Source of the DNA: Caproiciproducens sp. NJN-50 | GTDB taxonomy: Bacteria > Bacillota > Clostridia > Oscillospirales > Acutalibacteraceae | Length of the DNA: 64,000 nucleotides | Assembly (NCBI RefSeq): GCF_004103755.1 | Contig: NZ_CP035283.1 | Coordinates: 2,852,001 to 2,916,000, forward strand | Direction: 5' to 3' | Part shown: positions 42,253 through 50,884 of the stretch, one piece after another | How positions within the stretch are numbered: the stretch's first letter is position 1 | Layout of the letters: every line of letters starts with the position of its first letter | Made by a program: the position numbers and the translations under genes | The notes under the pieces: generated by a model | Database searches by the model: none | The model's input: only the letters and a program-made list of their open reading frames with translations | Told to the model about the DNA's origin: nothing

Positions 42253-42941
42253 GTGTTGTTCTCCTCCCAGCTTTTTAGCATATCGAGCTGTTCCGGCGTA
42301 TGGAACCAGTGCCCGCCGTTTTCCATAACAGCGAGCTTACAGCCAAAACGACTGGCAAAGGCATTCACCGTACCCCGGCCGGTCAGATTGTCCTGACCGG
42401 CATACAGAATTGCCGTTGGGGCAGCCCATTCCACGATGGGGTGCGCTTTCGCATATTGGAGATAGTCCCAGGAGAGCGTTTCGCCAAAGTCGGTGGGAAT
42501 CTTGCCCTCCCGTTCTAACCGCTCTTCGTCGACGGACGCCCAGAGCATCATATTTCGAATCAGCTTCTCCATGTCCAGCACCGGCGAAACAAACAGAGCC
42601 TGTTCCGGCGGTGTGTCCGGAAAGGCCAGCATGGAAAACCACGCCCCAATGCTGTTGGCGCGAAGGGAAACATGCGCCCAGCGCCGCCGGAGATACGCCA
42701 TGACCTCCCATAGCTCCGGCACCACATGCCACGGGTCAAATCCGGTTTCGGCTTTTCGTTCCCCGTGTTGGGGCAGATCGATGGCCAGCACCTGAGCATC
42801 CCTGAGGCAGGCGATTTCCGCGAAGGCTTCCCCCTCCTCTTTGTACCCGCACTTGCCGTGAACGAATAACCAGACAAAGTCAGCATCTTCACCGTACAAA
42901 ACGGCAGGGATGTTATGGATTTGAAATTTTATCGCAGTCAT
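42249..42941 (-). CDS. Alpha/beta hydrolase
   Basis: 230 residues. FVHGKCGYKEE supplies the oxyanion loop, and the nucleophile elbow reads ANSIGAW (a variant of GxSxG with N before the Ser). An Asp near LYAGQDNLTG and the His in ENGGHWFHTPEQ complete the triad. Substrate unknown. AGGAGG precedes the ATG. It is translationally coupled to the deformylase-like gene. Confidence 0.85.
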   Translation of the reverse strand: MTAIKFQIHNIPAVLYGEDADFVWLFVHGKCGYKEEGEAFAEIACLRDAQVLAIDLPQHGERKAETGFDPWHVVPELWEVMAYLRRRWAHVSLRANSIGAWFSMLAFPDTPPEQALFVSPVLDMEKLIRNMMLWASVDEERLEREGKIPTDFGETLSWDYLQYAKAHPIVEWAAPTAILYAGQDNLTGRGTVNAFASRFGCKLAVMENGGHWFHTPEQLDMLKSWEENNT

Positions 42942-43034
42942 GGAAATACCTCCTCTATTGACATGTAATCTGCAATTTGTCCTTATTTTTTATCATAGCA
43001 CAGGTCATTACAAATCACAATCGCACCTAAGACA

Positions 43035-43064
43035 AGGCCACCTGTCAAAATCGGCAGGTGGCCT
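43035..43064. terminator. Hairpin after the GNAT gene
   Basis: AGGCCACCTG pairs perfectly with CAGGTGGCCT around ten bases, 13 bp after the GNAT stop. The minus-strand tail is TGTCTTAGG, only weakly U-rich. Confidence 0.6.
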
Positions 43065-43076
43065 CGGCTGGTCTCT

Positions 43077-43706
43077 TTACAGCTGGAACAGCTGCCCCGG
43101 CAGCTTCAGTTTTTCCTTTGGTGGAAACTGTGCGTCAAAGGCTTCCGCTTCTGCGTCATCAACAAAATAGCCCTCCGGTTCCTTGTACGAGCCGGTAATG
43201 CCGTCCAGGAAGCCGGGCTTAAGCTCCTTGATGAGGAAATACGGCACTTCCCCGTCCCTCGGCTCGGCAGAATAGTGGATGCCTTTTGTGCTGGCCACCA
43301 CAAAGCCGGACTTTCCGTAGAAACCGATATTGCCGGTGATTGCCAGCGCGCCCGCGCCCAGCTTTCCGGCCTTGTCCATCGAGTGCCGAAGGAGAATCGT
43401 GCCGTAGCCCAGACGCTGGCAGTCCGGTGCAATGCTGATGGGGCCGAAAGTCATGATGGGGACGGTTCTTCCGTCGTCCGCCTTGATTGCGGAGCGAACG
43501 TACATCACATGACCGATGATTTCCCCGTCCTTCTCCATGACGAGATCCAGCTCCGGGATGAACTCTTCTCTGTCACGAAACCGGTGCAGGACATAGTGCT
43601 CCGTGCATCCGGGACGGTACACGTTCCAGAACGCCTCGCGGGTCAGATTCTCTGCCGCACGGTGATCGGCTTTGGTTTCGGGGCGAATGCGGTAGTTGTT
43701 TTTCAT
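43077..43706 (-). CDS. GNAT family N-acetyltransferase
   Basis: 209 residues. The GNAT core runs from the N-terminal RIRPETKADHRAAENLTREAFW to about residue 150, with acetyl-CoA motif A at PISIAPDCQRLGYGTILLRH. It resembles the YhbS-type acetyltransferases. AGGAGG precedes the ATG. Substrate unknown. Confidence 0.88.
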   Translation of the reverse strand: MKNNYRIRPETKADHRAAENLTREAFWNVYRPGCTEHYVLHRFRDREEFIPELDLVMEKDGEIIGHVMYVRSAIKADDGRTVPIMTFGPISIAPDCQRLGYGTILLRHSMDKAGKLGAGALAITGNIGFYGKSGFVVASTKGIHYSAEPRDGEVPYFLIKELKPGFLDGITGSYKEPEGYFVDDAEAEAFDAQFPPKEKLKLPGQLFQL

Positions 43707-43954
43707 GGGTAAAATCCTCCTAAAAATTGTTGATTGTCAATTTTGTGGAGGTTCGGCGAGATTGTTTGGCGCAAACCTCCCGGTCAGCCCACAATCTCCA
43801 AGGTGTTGTTCTTCTTCAAACAGCAGTCTCCTAAAATTAAATTTCATCAGGCCTTACGGCTGGATGTACTTCTGATTATAAGTCTTTCATCACAGAATGA
43901 CCAGCTATTTATGCGGCGCTCCTAAGGCTGAATCAAACGGAGGTTAAATTTGCT
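43707..43954. other. Spacer without supported genes
   Basis: AT-rich DNA upstream of the GNAT gene. It should contain that gene's promoter, but no clear -35/-10 pair was found. Confidence 0.4.
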
Positions 43955-44032
43955 TCAAGTTTTCCTCCTGACAGGATACCGAATGACGGCTTCCCATTTG
44001 TCCGGCGCCGTCTTCTTGAAGTCAAAGGACAT
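43955..44032 (-). CDS. Very short (25-aa) reading frame coupled to the membrane protein, possible gene stub
   Basis: ATG at 44032, nine bases after AAGGAG. That site spans the stop of the upstream gene, so translational coupling is likely. It begins MSFDFKKTAPDKWEAVIRYP and stops after 25 residues, without a hydrophobic segment. It could be the truncated N-terminus of a longer gene lost by deletion. Confidence 0.35.
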   Translation of the reverse strand: MSFDFKKTAPDKWEAVIRYPVRRKT

Positions 44033-44037
44033 ACGCT

Positions 44038-44289
44038 TTACTCCTTCTTGAACATGAAAGCTCTGTTCGGGTCCCGCTCAGCCGCCGTCAGCTCGATGAA
44101 AAGTTCCTCGGCGGCAGAAATGCCTGCGGCAAACAGAACAATAAAAAGAATCCGGCGGGATTGGGTCAGCGTGAGGGACAGCGGATACAGCGCCAGCAGC
44201 ACGCCGGTCAGACAGCAGAGAAGATACAGCGCCAAAAACGCCTCTGCCGCCAGCAGCCCCAACGCCTCCCTGTGTTCACTTTTTGGCAT
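44038..44289 (-). CDS. Small membrane protein (83 aa)
   Basis: Two transmembrane helices: LLAAEAFLALYLLCCLTGVLLALY (residues 11-34) and ILFIVLFAAGISAAEELFIEL (about 47-67), with charged ends. Its first 82 bases overlap the end of the VOC-family gene in another frame, unusually deep for this genome. Either it starts later than annotated or a deletion fused two genes. No family recognised. Confidence 0.5.
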   Translation of the reverse strand: MPKSEHREALGLLAAEAFLALYLLCCLTGVLLALYPLSLTLTQSRRILFIVLFAAGISAAEELFIELTAAERDPNRAFMFKKE

Positions 44290-44735
44290 GCCTTTACGAA
44301 TTTCAGCGGCACATCCATCCGCGCTGCCGCCTGCTCCTCGGTCATGCCGCCGTCCAGAAAGCGGCGGCAGACAGATTTCATGTTTTCCCCCACCTCAATG
44401 ATGTGGCGATCCGGGTCGTAGAAGCGCACTACCCGCTGACCCCAGCGGTGTTCCTTGACCGGGTGGACATACTTGACAGATTCCTCCTGCAGCTTCCGGG
44501 CAAAGACGTCGAAATCGTCCTCTTCAAAATAGAGCTCCCCGGTATTGGCACCCAAAGAAACGGGTCTGCCCTCCAGAAAGTCCTGCCAAGTGTCCAGCGT
44601 TTGCAGGCAGACGCCGCCGGTAAGCGTCACATTGGACCCGAAATCCATGACGACGCGCAGGCCCAGAATTCGTTTGTAGAAATCGATGGAAGCGGCCAAA
44701 TCGGATACCGCCAGCAGGGGATTTTTGAATTTCAT
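44208..44735 (-). CDS. VOC (glyoxalase/bleomycin resistance) family protein, altered C-terminus
   Basis: 175 residues. The vicinal-oxygen-chelate fold covers residues 1-125: FKNPLLAVSDLAASIDFYKRILGLRV, GVCLQTLDTW, ELYFEEDDFD, RVVRFYDPDRHIIEVGE. A short helical part (RRFLDGGMTEEQAAARMDVPLKFVKAC) follows. The last 25 or so residues are Arg/Trp/Cys-rich and overlap a membrane-protein frame, so the native stop may have been lost. Substrate unknown. Confidence 0.8.
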   Translation of the reverse strand: MKFKNPLLAVSDLAASIDFYKRILGLRVVMDFGSNVTLTGGVCLQTLDTWQDFLEGRPVSLGANTGELYFEEDDFDVFARKLQEESVKYVHPVKEHRWGQRVVRFYDPDRHIIEVGENMKSVCRRFLDGGMTEEQAAARMDVPLKFVKACQKVNTGRRWGCWRQRRFWRCIFSAV

Positions 44736-44744
44736 AACACGACC

Positions 44745-45093
44745 TCATTTCTTTTTTCGCGGCCTGGGCAGCGGCGTGATAGGTTCTAATATTCCAATCA
44801 CCGGCCGAACCTTTTCTGTGTCCTCAATATCCAGAATGTAATCTCTTTGCCGCCCGCCGCCCATCCCGGCAGTCGACCCTATCGTCGTCGCCGCTAATGT
44901 AATCAAGAAGTATGTCATATGAGAATAACCCGACCCAATGACTGTGCATGTTTTCGTTATCCATATCGAATTCATACCTTTTCATAAGCTCAAACAGTGT
45001 AATTGTAAAGGTGGTAGCATATTCGTCCTCTGTATGTTCTACAAATTTCTTTCCTATCGTAAGCGCTTCTATTTTGCTTAAGTGCTCCTCCAC
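44745..45093 (-). pseudogene. Frameshifted hypothetical gene
   Basis: The first frame (ATG at 45093) gives a good acidic start (MEEHLSKIEALTIGKKFVEH to LLDYISGDDDR) and then turns Arg-rich and stops near 44824. From about 44870 a second frame continues plausibly (RDYILDIEDTEKVRPVIGIL, then a PRPRKKK end) to 44745. The join falls in a run of GGGCGGCGGGCGG, a slippery spot. Either a frameshift mutation, a sequencing error or two genes. No family recognised. Confidence 0.45.
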
Positions 45094-45207
45094 GAATAGT
45101 TGTCAAGTGAAGTAACAAGATTCCACACTTTATCTATATCACAATGTAATACAGCTTTTATATTTGCTATTGCCATAATGTCCACCCGTTTCGTTACAAA
45201 CAAGTTG

Positions 45208-45236
45208 CGCCGGGCAATCAAAGAAATTGCCCGGCG
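45208..45236 (-). terminator. Terminator-like hairpin after the C45 gene
   Basis: CGCCGGGCAAT pairs with ATTGCCCGGCG around CAAAGAA, 19 bp after the stop; only weak U-richness follows. Confidence 0.6.
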
Positions 45237-45254
45237 TCAGCCTAAGCGTATCAC

Positions 45255-46262
45255 TTAATCCAGCTTCATTCGGTCGTCTCGTTTAAAATGCTTCCGTGAG
45301 GGATTCCCTTCGACCCTCCAGATCTGCTTCCGCTTTAGGTCGTAAACAATGGACCAGACAGTGTCGGCGTTTTGCCTGCGGTCGTACTGACACATAAAGC
45401 CATATCTCCCGGACAGCACATTCTCCGCAAAGGTCACGGTATAATCACCCTTGTTATGCTCTAGCGCATTACGCGCGGTTTGATAGCGCTCATCCGAATG
45501 CCAGTCGTCGATTTCAGGATTGCGGTACGGCCGCATCTTTTCAGAATTAAAGTTGTTGGCGGTTGCGACAAACCGCTCCCCGGCGCGGGGAAAGATGACC
45601 TCCATTTCACCGGGGTTGCATTCCACCACGGCGATTTCGCCGCCTTTGTCCGCTATGGTCAGCGTCTGCGCCGATGAGATAGGGAGCTTGCGCAGTGCCT
45701 CTATCGCTTCGGCGGTGGTTTTGCATTTCTCCAAAAGATAGCGCAGCAGCATCCCGGCGTTGAGGCCCGGCTTTCGCAGGTGCGGATAGACAAAGGTCAG
45801 TCCAACCGCCAGCCCGCGCTGGTTGACGCCGTCCTCCATCTCCACGAAGGCGGTTGTGTTTCCGTTGAACCCATAACCGCCTTCAAGACGATACAGACAG
45901 TTCATGTAGAGCTTTTCCAGGCTCACAAGGAAATCACTGTTTCGCGCAAAAACGATCTCATCCTCCGTGCTAAAGGCAAAGCAGGTGCATTTGTGATCAG
46001 GCTCGAAGCAGTACATGCAAAAAAGCAGAGCTTGGAGGGTTTCCACAGGCACCTCGTTTCCGTCCGCGATACCCCGGATTTCCTCCAGAGCCTCGGGAAA
46101 ATACCTTTGGTATTCTTTAACGCATTCTCCGGCAAAGGCGTATTTGTCCTCCGTCAGCGCAAAGGTTGGGCAGTGGTCGAGCTTTTTCCCGTTCTTGAGC
46201 AGCAAGCGGCCCCATTTGTACCCAGCCTCATAGTGAGTTCCGGTAAATCTTCCATGATACAT
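45255..46262 (-). CDS. C45-family autoproteolytic acyltransferase/hydrolase (Ntn-type)
   Basis: 335 residues. The segment HKCTCFAFSTEDEIVFARNSDF holds the candidate N-terminal nucleophile (Cys92 or Cys94), exposed after self-cleavage. GFNGNTTAFVEMEDGVNQRGLAVGLTFV and a late NNFNSE support the penicillin acyltransferase/choloylglycine hydrolase-like fold. Such enzymes cleave amide bonds of N-acyl amino acids, bile salts or lactams. The ATG at 46262 follows GGAGAG. Confidence 0.85.
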   Translation of the reverse strand: MYHGRFTGTHYEAGYKWGRLLLKNGKKLDHCPTFALTEDKYAFAGECVKEYQRYFPEALEEIRGIADGNEVPVETLQALLFCMYCFEPDHKCTCFAFSTEDEIVFARNSDFLVSLEKLYMNCLYRLEGGYGFNGNTTAFVEMEDGVNQRGLAVGLTFVYPHLRKPGLNAGMLLRYLLEKCKTTAEAIEALRKLPISSAQTLTIADKGGEIAVVECNPGEMEVIFPRAGERFVATANNFNSEKMRPYRNPEIDDWHSDERYQTARNALEHNKGDYTVTFAENVLSGRYGFMCQYDRRQNADTVWSIVYDLKRKQIWRVEGNPSRKHFKRDDRMKLD

Positions 46263-46372
46263 TTTTAACTCTCCAATCATTGAATTGAGAGTTGACGTCA
46301 TCTCTTGACTCAAGCGTAATCGAATAAAAATTTTATGTCAAGCACTATATTATTCTTCAGGTAACGGGACAG

Positions 46373-46409
46373 AAAACGGGTCGATTCCCGATAAATTGGA
46401 ATCGGCCCG
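46373..46409 (-). terminator. Terminator of the second MBL-fold gene
   Basis: On the minus strand CGGGCCGATTCC pairs with GGAATCGACCCG, then TTTT, 24 bp after the stop. Confidence 0.7.
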
Positions 46410-46432
46410 CTCAGTTCGTTTTCAGGGTTGGA

Positions 46433-47194
46433 TTACAGCCACACAGCCCAGTCCCCATAATCGAATGTTCCGCTGCCGTGATGCAGCTTGCCTTCCGCTT
46501 TCAGCTGACGGAAGGCGTCACGCATTCTGGGGATTATTTCCGGCCCGATATCCAGACTGTGATGCGCCGGAAAGACCCGCCGGACCGGGAGCGCGGCAAC
46601 GCACTCTAATGATTTCAGATAGGCTTCCGGGTCGGTGGAGGGGTAATAGGCAAACAGGGTGTCCTTGTAAACCAGGTCGCCGGTAAAAAGGCAGCCCCTC
46701 TCCCTTTCATAAAAGCACATGTGCCCCGGTGAATGGCCGGGCGTGTGCAGTACCCGCAGGACGCGCCCGCCGATGTCAATCAAATCGTTATCCTTCAATA
46801 CTCTCGTGGGCGTCCCCTGAAAGAACTCGTAGATGTTTACATCATATTCTTCCGGCAGATCGCAGCGGTCTGTCACCATGCCCCTGATCTGCTCCATGCC
46901 CAGAGGGAATTCTCCGCTGAGCCAATTCAATTCGTCTTCGTGAGCGTAAAAATCCGGGAAGTATTTGTGCCCGCCGACGTGGTCCCAATGAACATGGGTC
47001 GCCACGGCGGTGACCGGCTTGTCGGTCAGCTTTCTCACTTCGTCGTAAATATTGCAGATGCCGAGGCCGGTGTCGATCAGGAGCGCTCTTTCCGTGCCGA
47101 CGAGCAGATAGCAGTGCGTTTCCTCCCAATGCCGGTACTCGCTGATGATATGTGTGTTCTCGTCTATATGGTCTATCGTAAACCAATCACCCAT
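46433..47194 (-). CDS. MBL-fold metallo-hydrolase 2
   Basis: 253 residues. Metal motif THVHWDHVGGH (H67, H69, D71, H72), then HTPGHSPGHMCFYERERGCLFTGDLVYKD and a late FPAHHSLD. It is similar in fold but not close to the partial MBL gene at the left edge. Substrate unknown. The start ATG lies one base after the stop of a regulator fragment. Confidence 0.9.
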   Translation of the reverse strand: MGDWFTIDHIDENTHIISEYRHWEETHCYLLVGTERALLIDTGLGICNIYDEVRKLTDKPVTAVATHVHWDHVGGHKYFPDFYAHEDELNWLSGEFPLGMEQIRGMVTDRCDLPEEYDVNIYEFFQGTPTRVLKDNDLIDIGGRVLRVLHTPGHSPGHMCFYERERGCLFTGDLVYKDTLFAYYPSTDPEAYLKSLECVAALPVRRVFPAHHSLDIGPEIIPRMRDAFRQLKAEGKLHHGSGTFDYGDWAVWL

Positions 47195-47195
47195 C

Positions 47196-47372
47196 TCATG
47201 GTTCCTTTCTAACTTGTCTCATGTATAACAACCACAGCAAAGGTTCGGCTACAGCTGATATAAGCTGTCCCGATAGTCCTTCACATACATAGTACCGGAT
47301 ATTGCTCCTGCCGCGTGAAACGACGGCGTGGCCCTCTGTCTCAAGCTTTTCCAGAGAATAAACCGCTTTGTT
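47196..47372 (-). pseudogene. C-terminal fragment of a winged-helix regulator
   Basis: An open frame without a start, from an in-frame stop at 47373 to the stop at 47196. It reads KAVYSLEKLETEGHAVVSRG, RSNIRYYVCEG and a hydrophobic end, which looks like the recognition wing and tail of a winged-helix regulator. The N-terminus has been lost against the Fpg-like gene. Its stop is directly before the MBL start, suggesting a former regulator-target pair. Confidence 0.4.
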
Positions 47373-47406
47373 TTATGATGCAATGAGACGGTTCTAATTT
47401 TTTGCG

Positions 47407-48234
47407 TTATTCTTTCATAAGCGGCTGACATGACGGGCAGTAATACACCGCTCCTCCCAGATAGGCCTCTTTTACAAGCTCTCCTCCGCACCGCGGGCAG
47501 CCGGAGGCAAGCGTGTTCTTTGACAGCTTCACCCGGTAGCCGCCCGGGCACCCGAAGAGGTCCTTTTCCGTGTCCCGCCCGCCGTGTTCCGTCATATCGC
47601 GCAGAACCGAAACGATGCAGGAAAAAAGATTGTTCCACTCTGCTTCGCTGAGTGTCCCGATTTTGCGTTTTGGGTGGATTCCGGCGGTAAACAGGATGTC
47701 CTGCAGCACGCCGTTGCCGATACCGGGAAAGCGCTGCTCCGTGGCAAGAAACGCTTTCGCGCTCAGGGTCGGTTTGTTCTCCGCCATCAATTTGCAGTAA
47801 TACGGTTCAAACTGCTCGAAAAACGGGGAAACCGCCGTTCTGCTTTTGAGGTAGTATTCGTTATCATACGTACCGTCATGGAGGATGATGCCGCCGTACA
47901 TGGCGACGGTGAAGACCAGAGCCGTCCCGTCGTCAAATTCCATCAGCAGCTGATGATTTTTCGGCGCGTCGGCGCGGTTTACGAGCCGCGCGTTGACCCC
48001 GTCGTTGAAGCACAGCCGTTTCCCGTTATCAAACGCCATTTCCGCGAAGATGCCGAACCCCTCGGCTGATCGAATGGCGCTTCCGCTCACCGCCGCGTCG
48101 TATTCCGCCGGATCGCCGGCATACCAGCAGAATTTATGCGCTTTTGAAGGCGGGTGGACGCGGCGCACCCTCTTCCCGACGACGGCACCGTTCATCTGCT
48201 TTGCGATTGTGATTGCTTCAGGCAATTCCATCAT
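47407..48234 (-). CDS. Fpg/Nei-like DNA glycosylase without the N-terminal catalytic proline
   Basis: 275 residues from the ATG at 48234 (GAAGGAG ten bases upstream). The helix-two-turn-helix (RFPGIGNGVLQDILFTAGIHPKR) and C-terminal zinc finger (CPRCGG then YYCPSCQP) are intact. The protein begins MMELPEAITIAK rather than MPELPEVE, so the Pro1 that forms the Schiff base in Fpg/Nei is absent. It may be a structure-binding or divergent glycosylase rather than a classical 8-oxoguanine enzyme. Confidence 0.85.
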   Translation of the reverse strand: MMELPEAITIAKQMNGAVVGKRVRRVHPPSKAHKFCWYAGDPAEYDAAVSGSAIRSAEGFGIFAEMAFDNGKRLCFNDGVNARLVNRADAPKNHQLLMEFDDGTALVFTVAMYGGIILHDGTYDNEYYLKSRTAVSPFFEQFEPYYCKLMAENKPTLSAKAFLATEQRFPGIGNGVLQDILFTAGIHPKRKIGTLSEAEWNNLFSCIVSVLRDMTEHGGRDTEKDLFGCPGGYRVKLSKNTLASGCPRCGGELVKEAYLGGAVYYCPSCQPLMKE

Positions 48235-48466
48235 AAGCGGTTTCTCCTTCGAAATAAGCTGTGGTTCACTTCCCAAATTCGCCGATCAGCATGGCTACGT
48301 ATCTACAGAAAAAGAAGCGGGAGAAGTGTCCGTGGCCTTTACCTGCAGCCAGCGTGACGAGGTTCGAAATTTGCACGATGTGTCCGGAGCGATACAGGCC
48401 CAGCCCGGCATGAAGCACAGGGCGTTGTATTTACTCATCGCAATGGCTCTTTCGCAGGATTCCTTC

Positions 48467-49069
48467 CTATTTCACGGCATTCAGAATAAAAAGGGAGGCA
48501 TCCTGATTCATGAAGATTCCTTTCCCATGATAAAAGGTGTGTGCCGTGGCGGACGCGAATCCGGTTTCCCTGAGTAATTGAATCAGTTCTTCCTGCTCAA
48601 ATCCGTTGTGAACCATTTCGGAAACAACGGCATCGTTTTTGTCAAAATCAGCGATGATTAAATGGCCGTCTTTTTTCAGCACACTGTATAATGAGGTTAA
48701 AATAGACCGGCTGTCCGGGATATGCAGAAGGACCTGGGATAGGATAACATAGTCAGCGAGCAATCCGTCTGGCACTTCTTTTAAAAAATCGCAGCACAGT
48801 GTACGGGCTCGCGGAATCTGCCCGGCTGCAATTTTTCGGTCAACCTGTTCGATCATCCGGGCGGACGGATCGACAAAAAGCACGGACTGGAACAAGCCGA
48901 GCAACTGCAAGCCGACCAAACCTGTGCCGCAGCCGTAATCCACAGCGGTTTTTCCTTCCGTGCCGCTCAGTTCGGCGCGGATTGCCTGAGCGATCCGATT
49001 AGCAACCTCGACCCTGGTATCCGTATCGTAATGGCTTGCCATCGCTTCCCAAATGTTGTTTGTTTCCAT
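48467..49069 (-). CDS. Class I SAM-dependent methyltransferase
   Basis: 200 residues. SAM motif I VDYGCGTGLVGLQL near residue 43-55, acidic residue in LFVDPSARM, then SQVLLHIPD and LKKDGHLIIADFDKND. AGGAG precedes the ATG. A small-molecule methyltransferase by architecture; substrate unknown. Confidence 0.88.
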   Translation of the reverse strand: METNNIWEAMASHYDTDTRVEVANRIAQAIRAELSGTEGKTAVDYGCGTGLVGLQLLGLFQSVLFVDPSARMIEQVDRKIAAGQIPRARTLCCDFLKEVPDGLLADYVILSQVLLHIPDSRSILTSLYSVLKKDGHLIIADFDKNDAVVSEMVHNGFEQEELIQLLRETGFASATAHTFYHGKGIFMNQDASLFILNAVK

Positions 49070-49128
49070 AAAGTTCTCCTGTTTTTCGAAATTTAATTCT
49101 CGCTCAAGATTTTGATATGGCGCAAGGA

Positions 49129-49746
49129 TTAATAGCCGTAGTTCCCGTCAATTAAAATCACTTTAATTCGCTCCTTGACAAACTGTCCGGCGATCAAAAC
49201 GAAATCGTTGCAGATTCTCTGCGGGTGACTACAGTCCACACATTTGCCAAGCTTTACGCAGGGCGTCTCCTTGCGCAGACGCTTCGCGTCCAGCGGTGCC
49301 GCAATCTGCCGCGCGCGGAGGATCGCACTTTCGGCGGAGTCCGTGAGCTTGTTGACACCGGCTACGACAATCACCTGCTTCGGGCCGTACAGCATCGGCG
49401 CGACGCGGCTCCCGTTGCCGTCAATGTTGAACAGCTTACCGTCCATGGTTACGGCGTTTACCCCGGTGAAGAAGGTGTCGGCGGTAAAATTTTTCAGATA
49501 AATCTTCAGCTTCTGCTCCGACGTCAGCCCCGGCTGATGCTTGTCGTAAAACATGTAGTTTCCGCTGCGGAGAAGATCAAAGACACCTGTTTCCTCCAGA
49601 GTTACAGAATCCCCGCATCCGACGGTTTCGCCCCTATGGATCAGCGTGGGAATTAGGGACAGCAGATCCGAACGATTCTCCACGAAGTAGCCGCCCATAT
49701 TATGCCGTTGCAGATTTTGAATGGTTTTGCAGACTTTTTGCTCCAT
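49129..49746 (-). CDS. LUD-domain protein (LutC/YkgG-like, DUF162)
   Basis: 205 residues of a single LUD domain: GETVGCGDSVTLEETGVFDLL, TGVNAVTMDGKLFNIDGNGSRVAPMLYGPKQVIVVAGVNKL and a Cys-containing tail (CVKLGKCVDCSHPQRICND). LUD domains occur in lactate-utilisation complexes, but stand-alone clostridial members have no fixed role. The extra cysteines may bind metal or a cluster. Confidence 0.88.
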   Translation of the reverse strand: MEQKVCKTIQNLQRHNMGGYFVENRSDLLSLIPTLIHRGETVGCGDSVTLEETGVFDLLRSGNYMFYDKHQPGLTSEQKLKIYLKNFTADTFFTGVNAVTMDGKLFNIDGNGSRVAPMLYGPKQVIVVAGVNKLTDSAESAILRARQIAAPLDAKRLRKETPCVKLGKCVDCSHPQRICNDFVLIAGQFVKERIKVILIDGNYGY

Positions 49747-49771
49747 TCAGGATTTCCCCTTTATCCAAAAT

Positions 49772-50326
49772 TTACAAAGCAGTCAGCATGTCGTACAGCT
49801 TAACGACTGTCTTCCAGTTGCGTACGGTAGCCGAATCGAATTCTCTCGCGGCGCGTAGGGCCAGTTTCGATTTGCGGATGCTTTGACAGCAAAGGAGGTA
49901 TCCCTCTCTTATCCCCATTCGCAGCAGATCCGGGCCGGTATTCTCTCTGCACAGGCTGTCAATCTGCACCTGTTCGTGAGGGTGATCCAGAAAATAGACG
50001 TAAAGGTGCTCGACCTGCGGATCGGCTGCTTCGGCGGCGGCAATCTCCGCCGCCGAGAACGGTAGGGAGTCGATCAGGGCTTTAATTTCATCGATGTTTC
50101 GTATGATGACATCGCCTTTCAATCTAAAGCGCTCCGAAAATCCGGCGTGAATCGTCTTTTGTAAGGCCGCTTCCTCCAAATTTGTTTCAAAAACCGCATT
50201 CCCGCTTTGAATATAGGTTCGGACGCTGCTCAATCCCAAATCAAGAAAGAGCCGCTTCAAATCATCCATTTTTACAAGGTTTTTTCCGCCGACGTTGATT
50301 CCCCGGAACAGGGCCGCATATTTCAT
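49772..50326 (-). CDS. DUF1697 family protein
   Basis: 184 residues with the family opening MKYAALFRGINVGGKNLVKM and LGLSSVRTYIQSGNAVFET, then FLDHPHEQVQ. The family is widespread in Firmicutes without a known function. A good RBS (AGGGAG) precedes the ATG. Confidence 0.9.
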   Translation of the reverse strand: MKYAALFRGINVGGKNLVKMDDLKRLFLDLGLSSVRTYIQSGNAVFETNLEEAALQKTIHAGFSERFRLKGDVIIRNIDEIKALIDSLPFSAAEIAAAEAADPQVEHLYVYFLDHPHEQVQIDSLCRENTGPDLLRMGIREGYLLCCQSIRKSKLALRAAREFDSATVRNWKTVVKLYDMLTAL

Positions 50327-50356
50327 AGGGCATCTCCCTTGTCTGTGAAAACCGGT

Positions 50357-50560
50357 TTAAAAGAGAATGGGATTTTTATTTTCCCTTGGATAAAGAATGC
50401 TGTCCCGGAATACGCCGTCACCCCAGATTTCGCTTTCGGACAGGGTGGTCTCAATCAGTTCGATCAGCTGGTTATTGATGAGCACCATTGCGCAGCGACA
50501 GCCGGCGAACGGCTGAAATTTTCCCGGCTGCCGAAGACCACTTTTCATTTTTATCTTCAT
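50357..50560 (-). CDS. Hypothetical 67-aa protein, doubtful
   Basis: An open frame with an extended -10 (TGGTATAAT) upstream and a weak RBS. The middle (NQLIELIETTLSESEIWGDG) looks protein-like, the ends less so. It sits at the edge of the conjugative-element scar and may be a gene remnant. Confidence 0.3.
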   Translation of the reverse strand: MKIKMKSGLRQPGKFQPFAGCRCAMVLINNQLIELIETTLSESEIWGDGVFRDSILYPRENKNPILF

Positions 50561-50678
50561 CTGCGAATTTTGTATGTGCCTATTATACCATGCTTATCTC
50601 CAAATGTGTCCCATCACCATCACAGAAATGTGGTGGCTTTTTTATATTCAGAATCAATTCAGAAAGGAAGCATGCCCT

Positions 50679-50884
50679 ATGGCAAAACAGCCGAAAACCA
50701 GCGCGCCTCCGCGGGAAGATGCCCGCATTCAGGAATTTCCCGGCATGATCGCACCTTCCATCATAAAATTCAACACGGATTACTTTATCTGCGGTAACAC
50801 CTTCCGATTCGTTTGGGTGCTTCGTGAATATCCGGCCTCCACGGAGGAACAGACAATCCTACGCTACCTGGGTGGAAAGGACGG
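50679..50884 (+). pseudogene. N-terminal fragment of a VirB4-like conjugation ATPase (CD1110/Tn1549 type)
   Basis: ATG at 50679 opens with MAKQPKTSAPPREDARIQEF, and further on has TDYFICGNTFRFVWVLREYP, the characteristic start of VirB4-like ATPases of Tn1549-type elements. After QTILRYLGGKDG the similarity stops, about 68 residues in, where the sequence switches frame into an integrase. The ATPase domain is entirely missing. A terminator-like hairpin with a T-run precedes it near 50608-50645. Confidence 0.75.
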
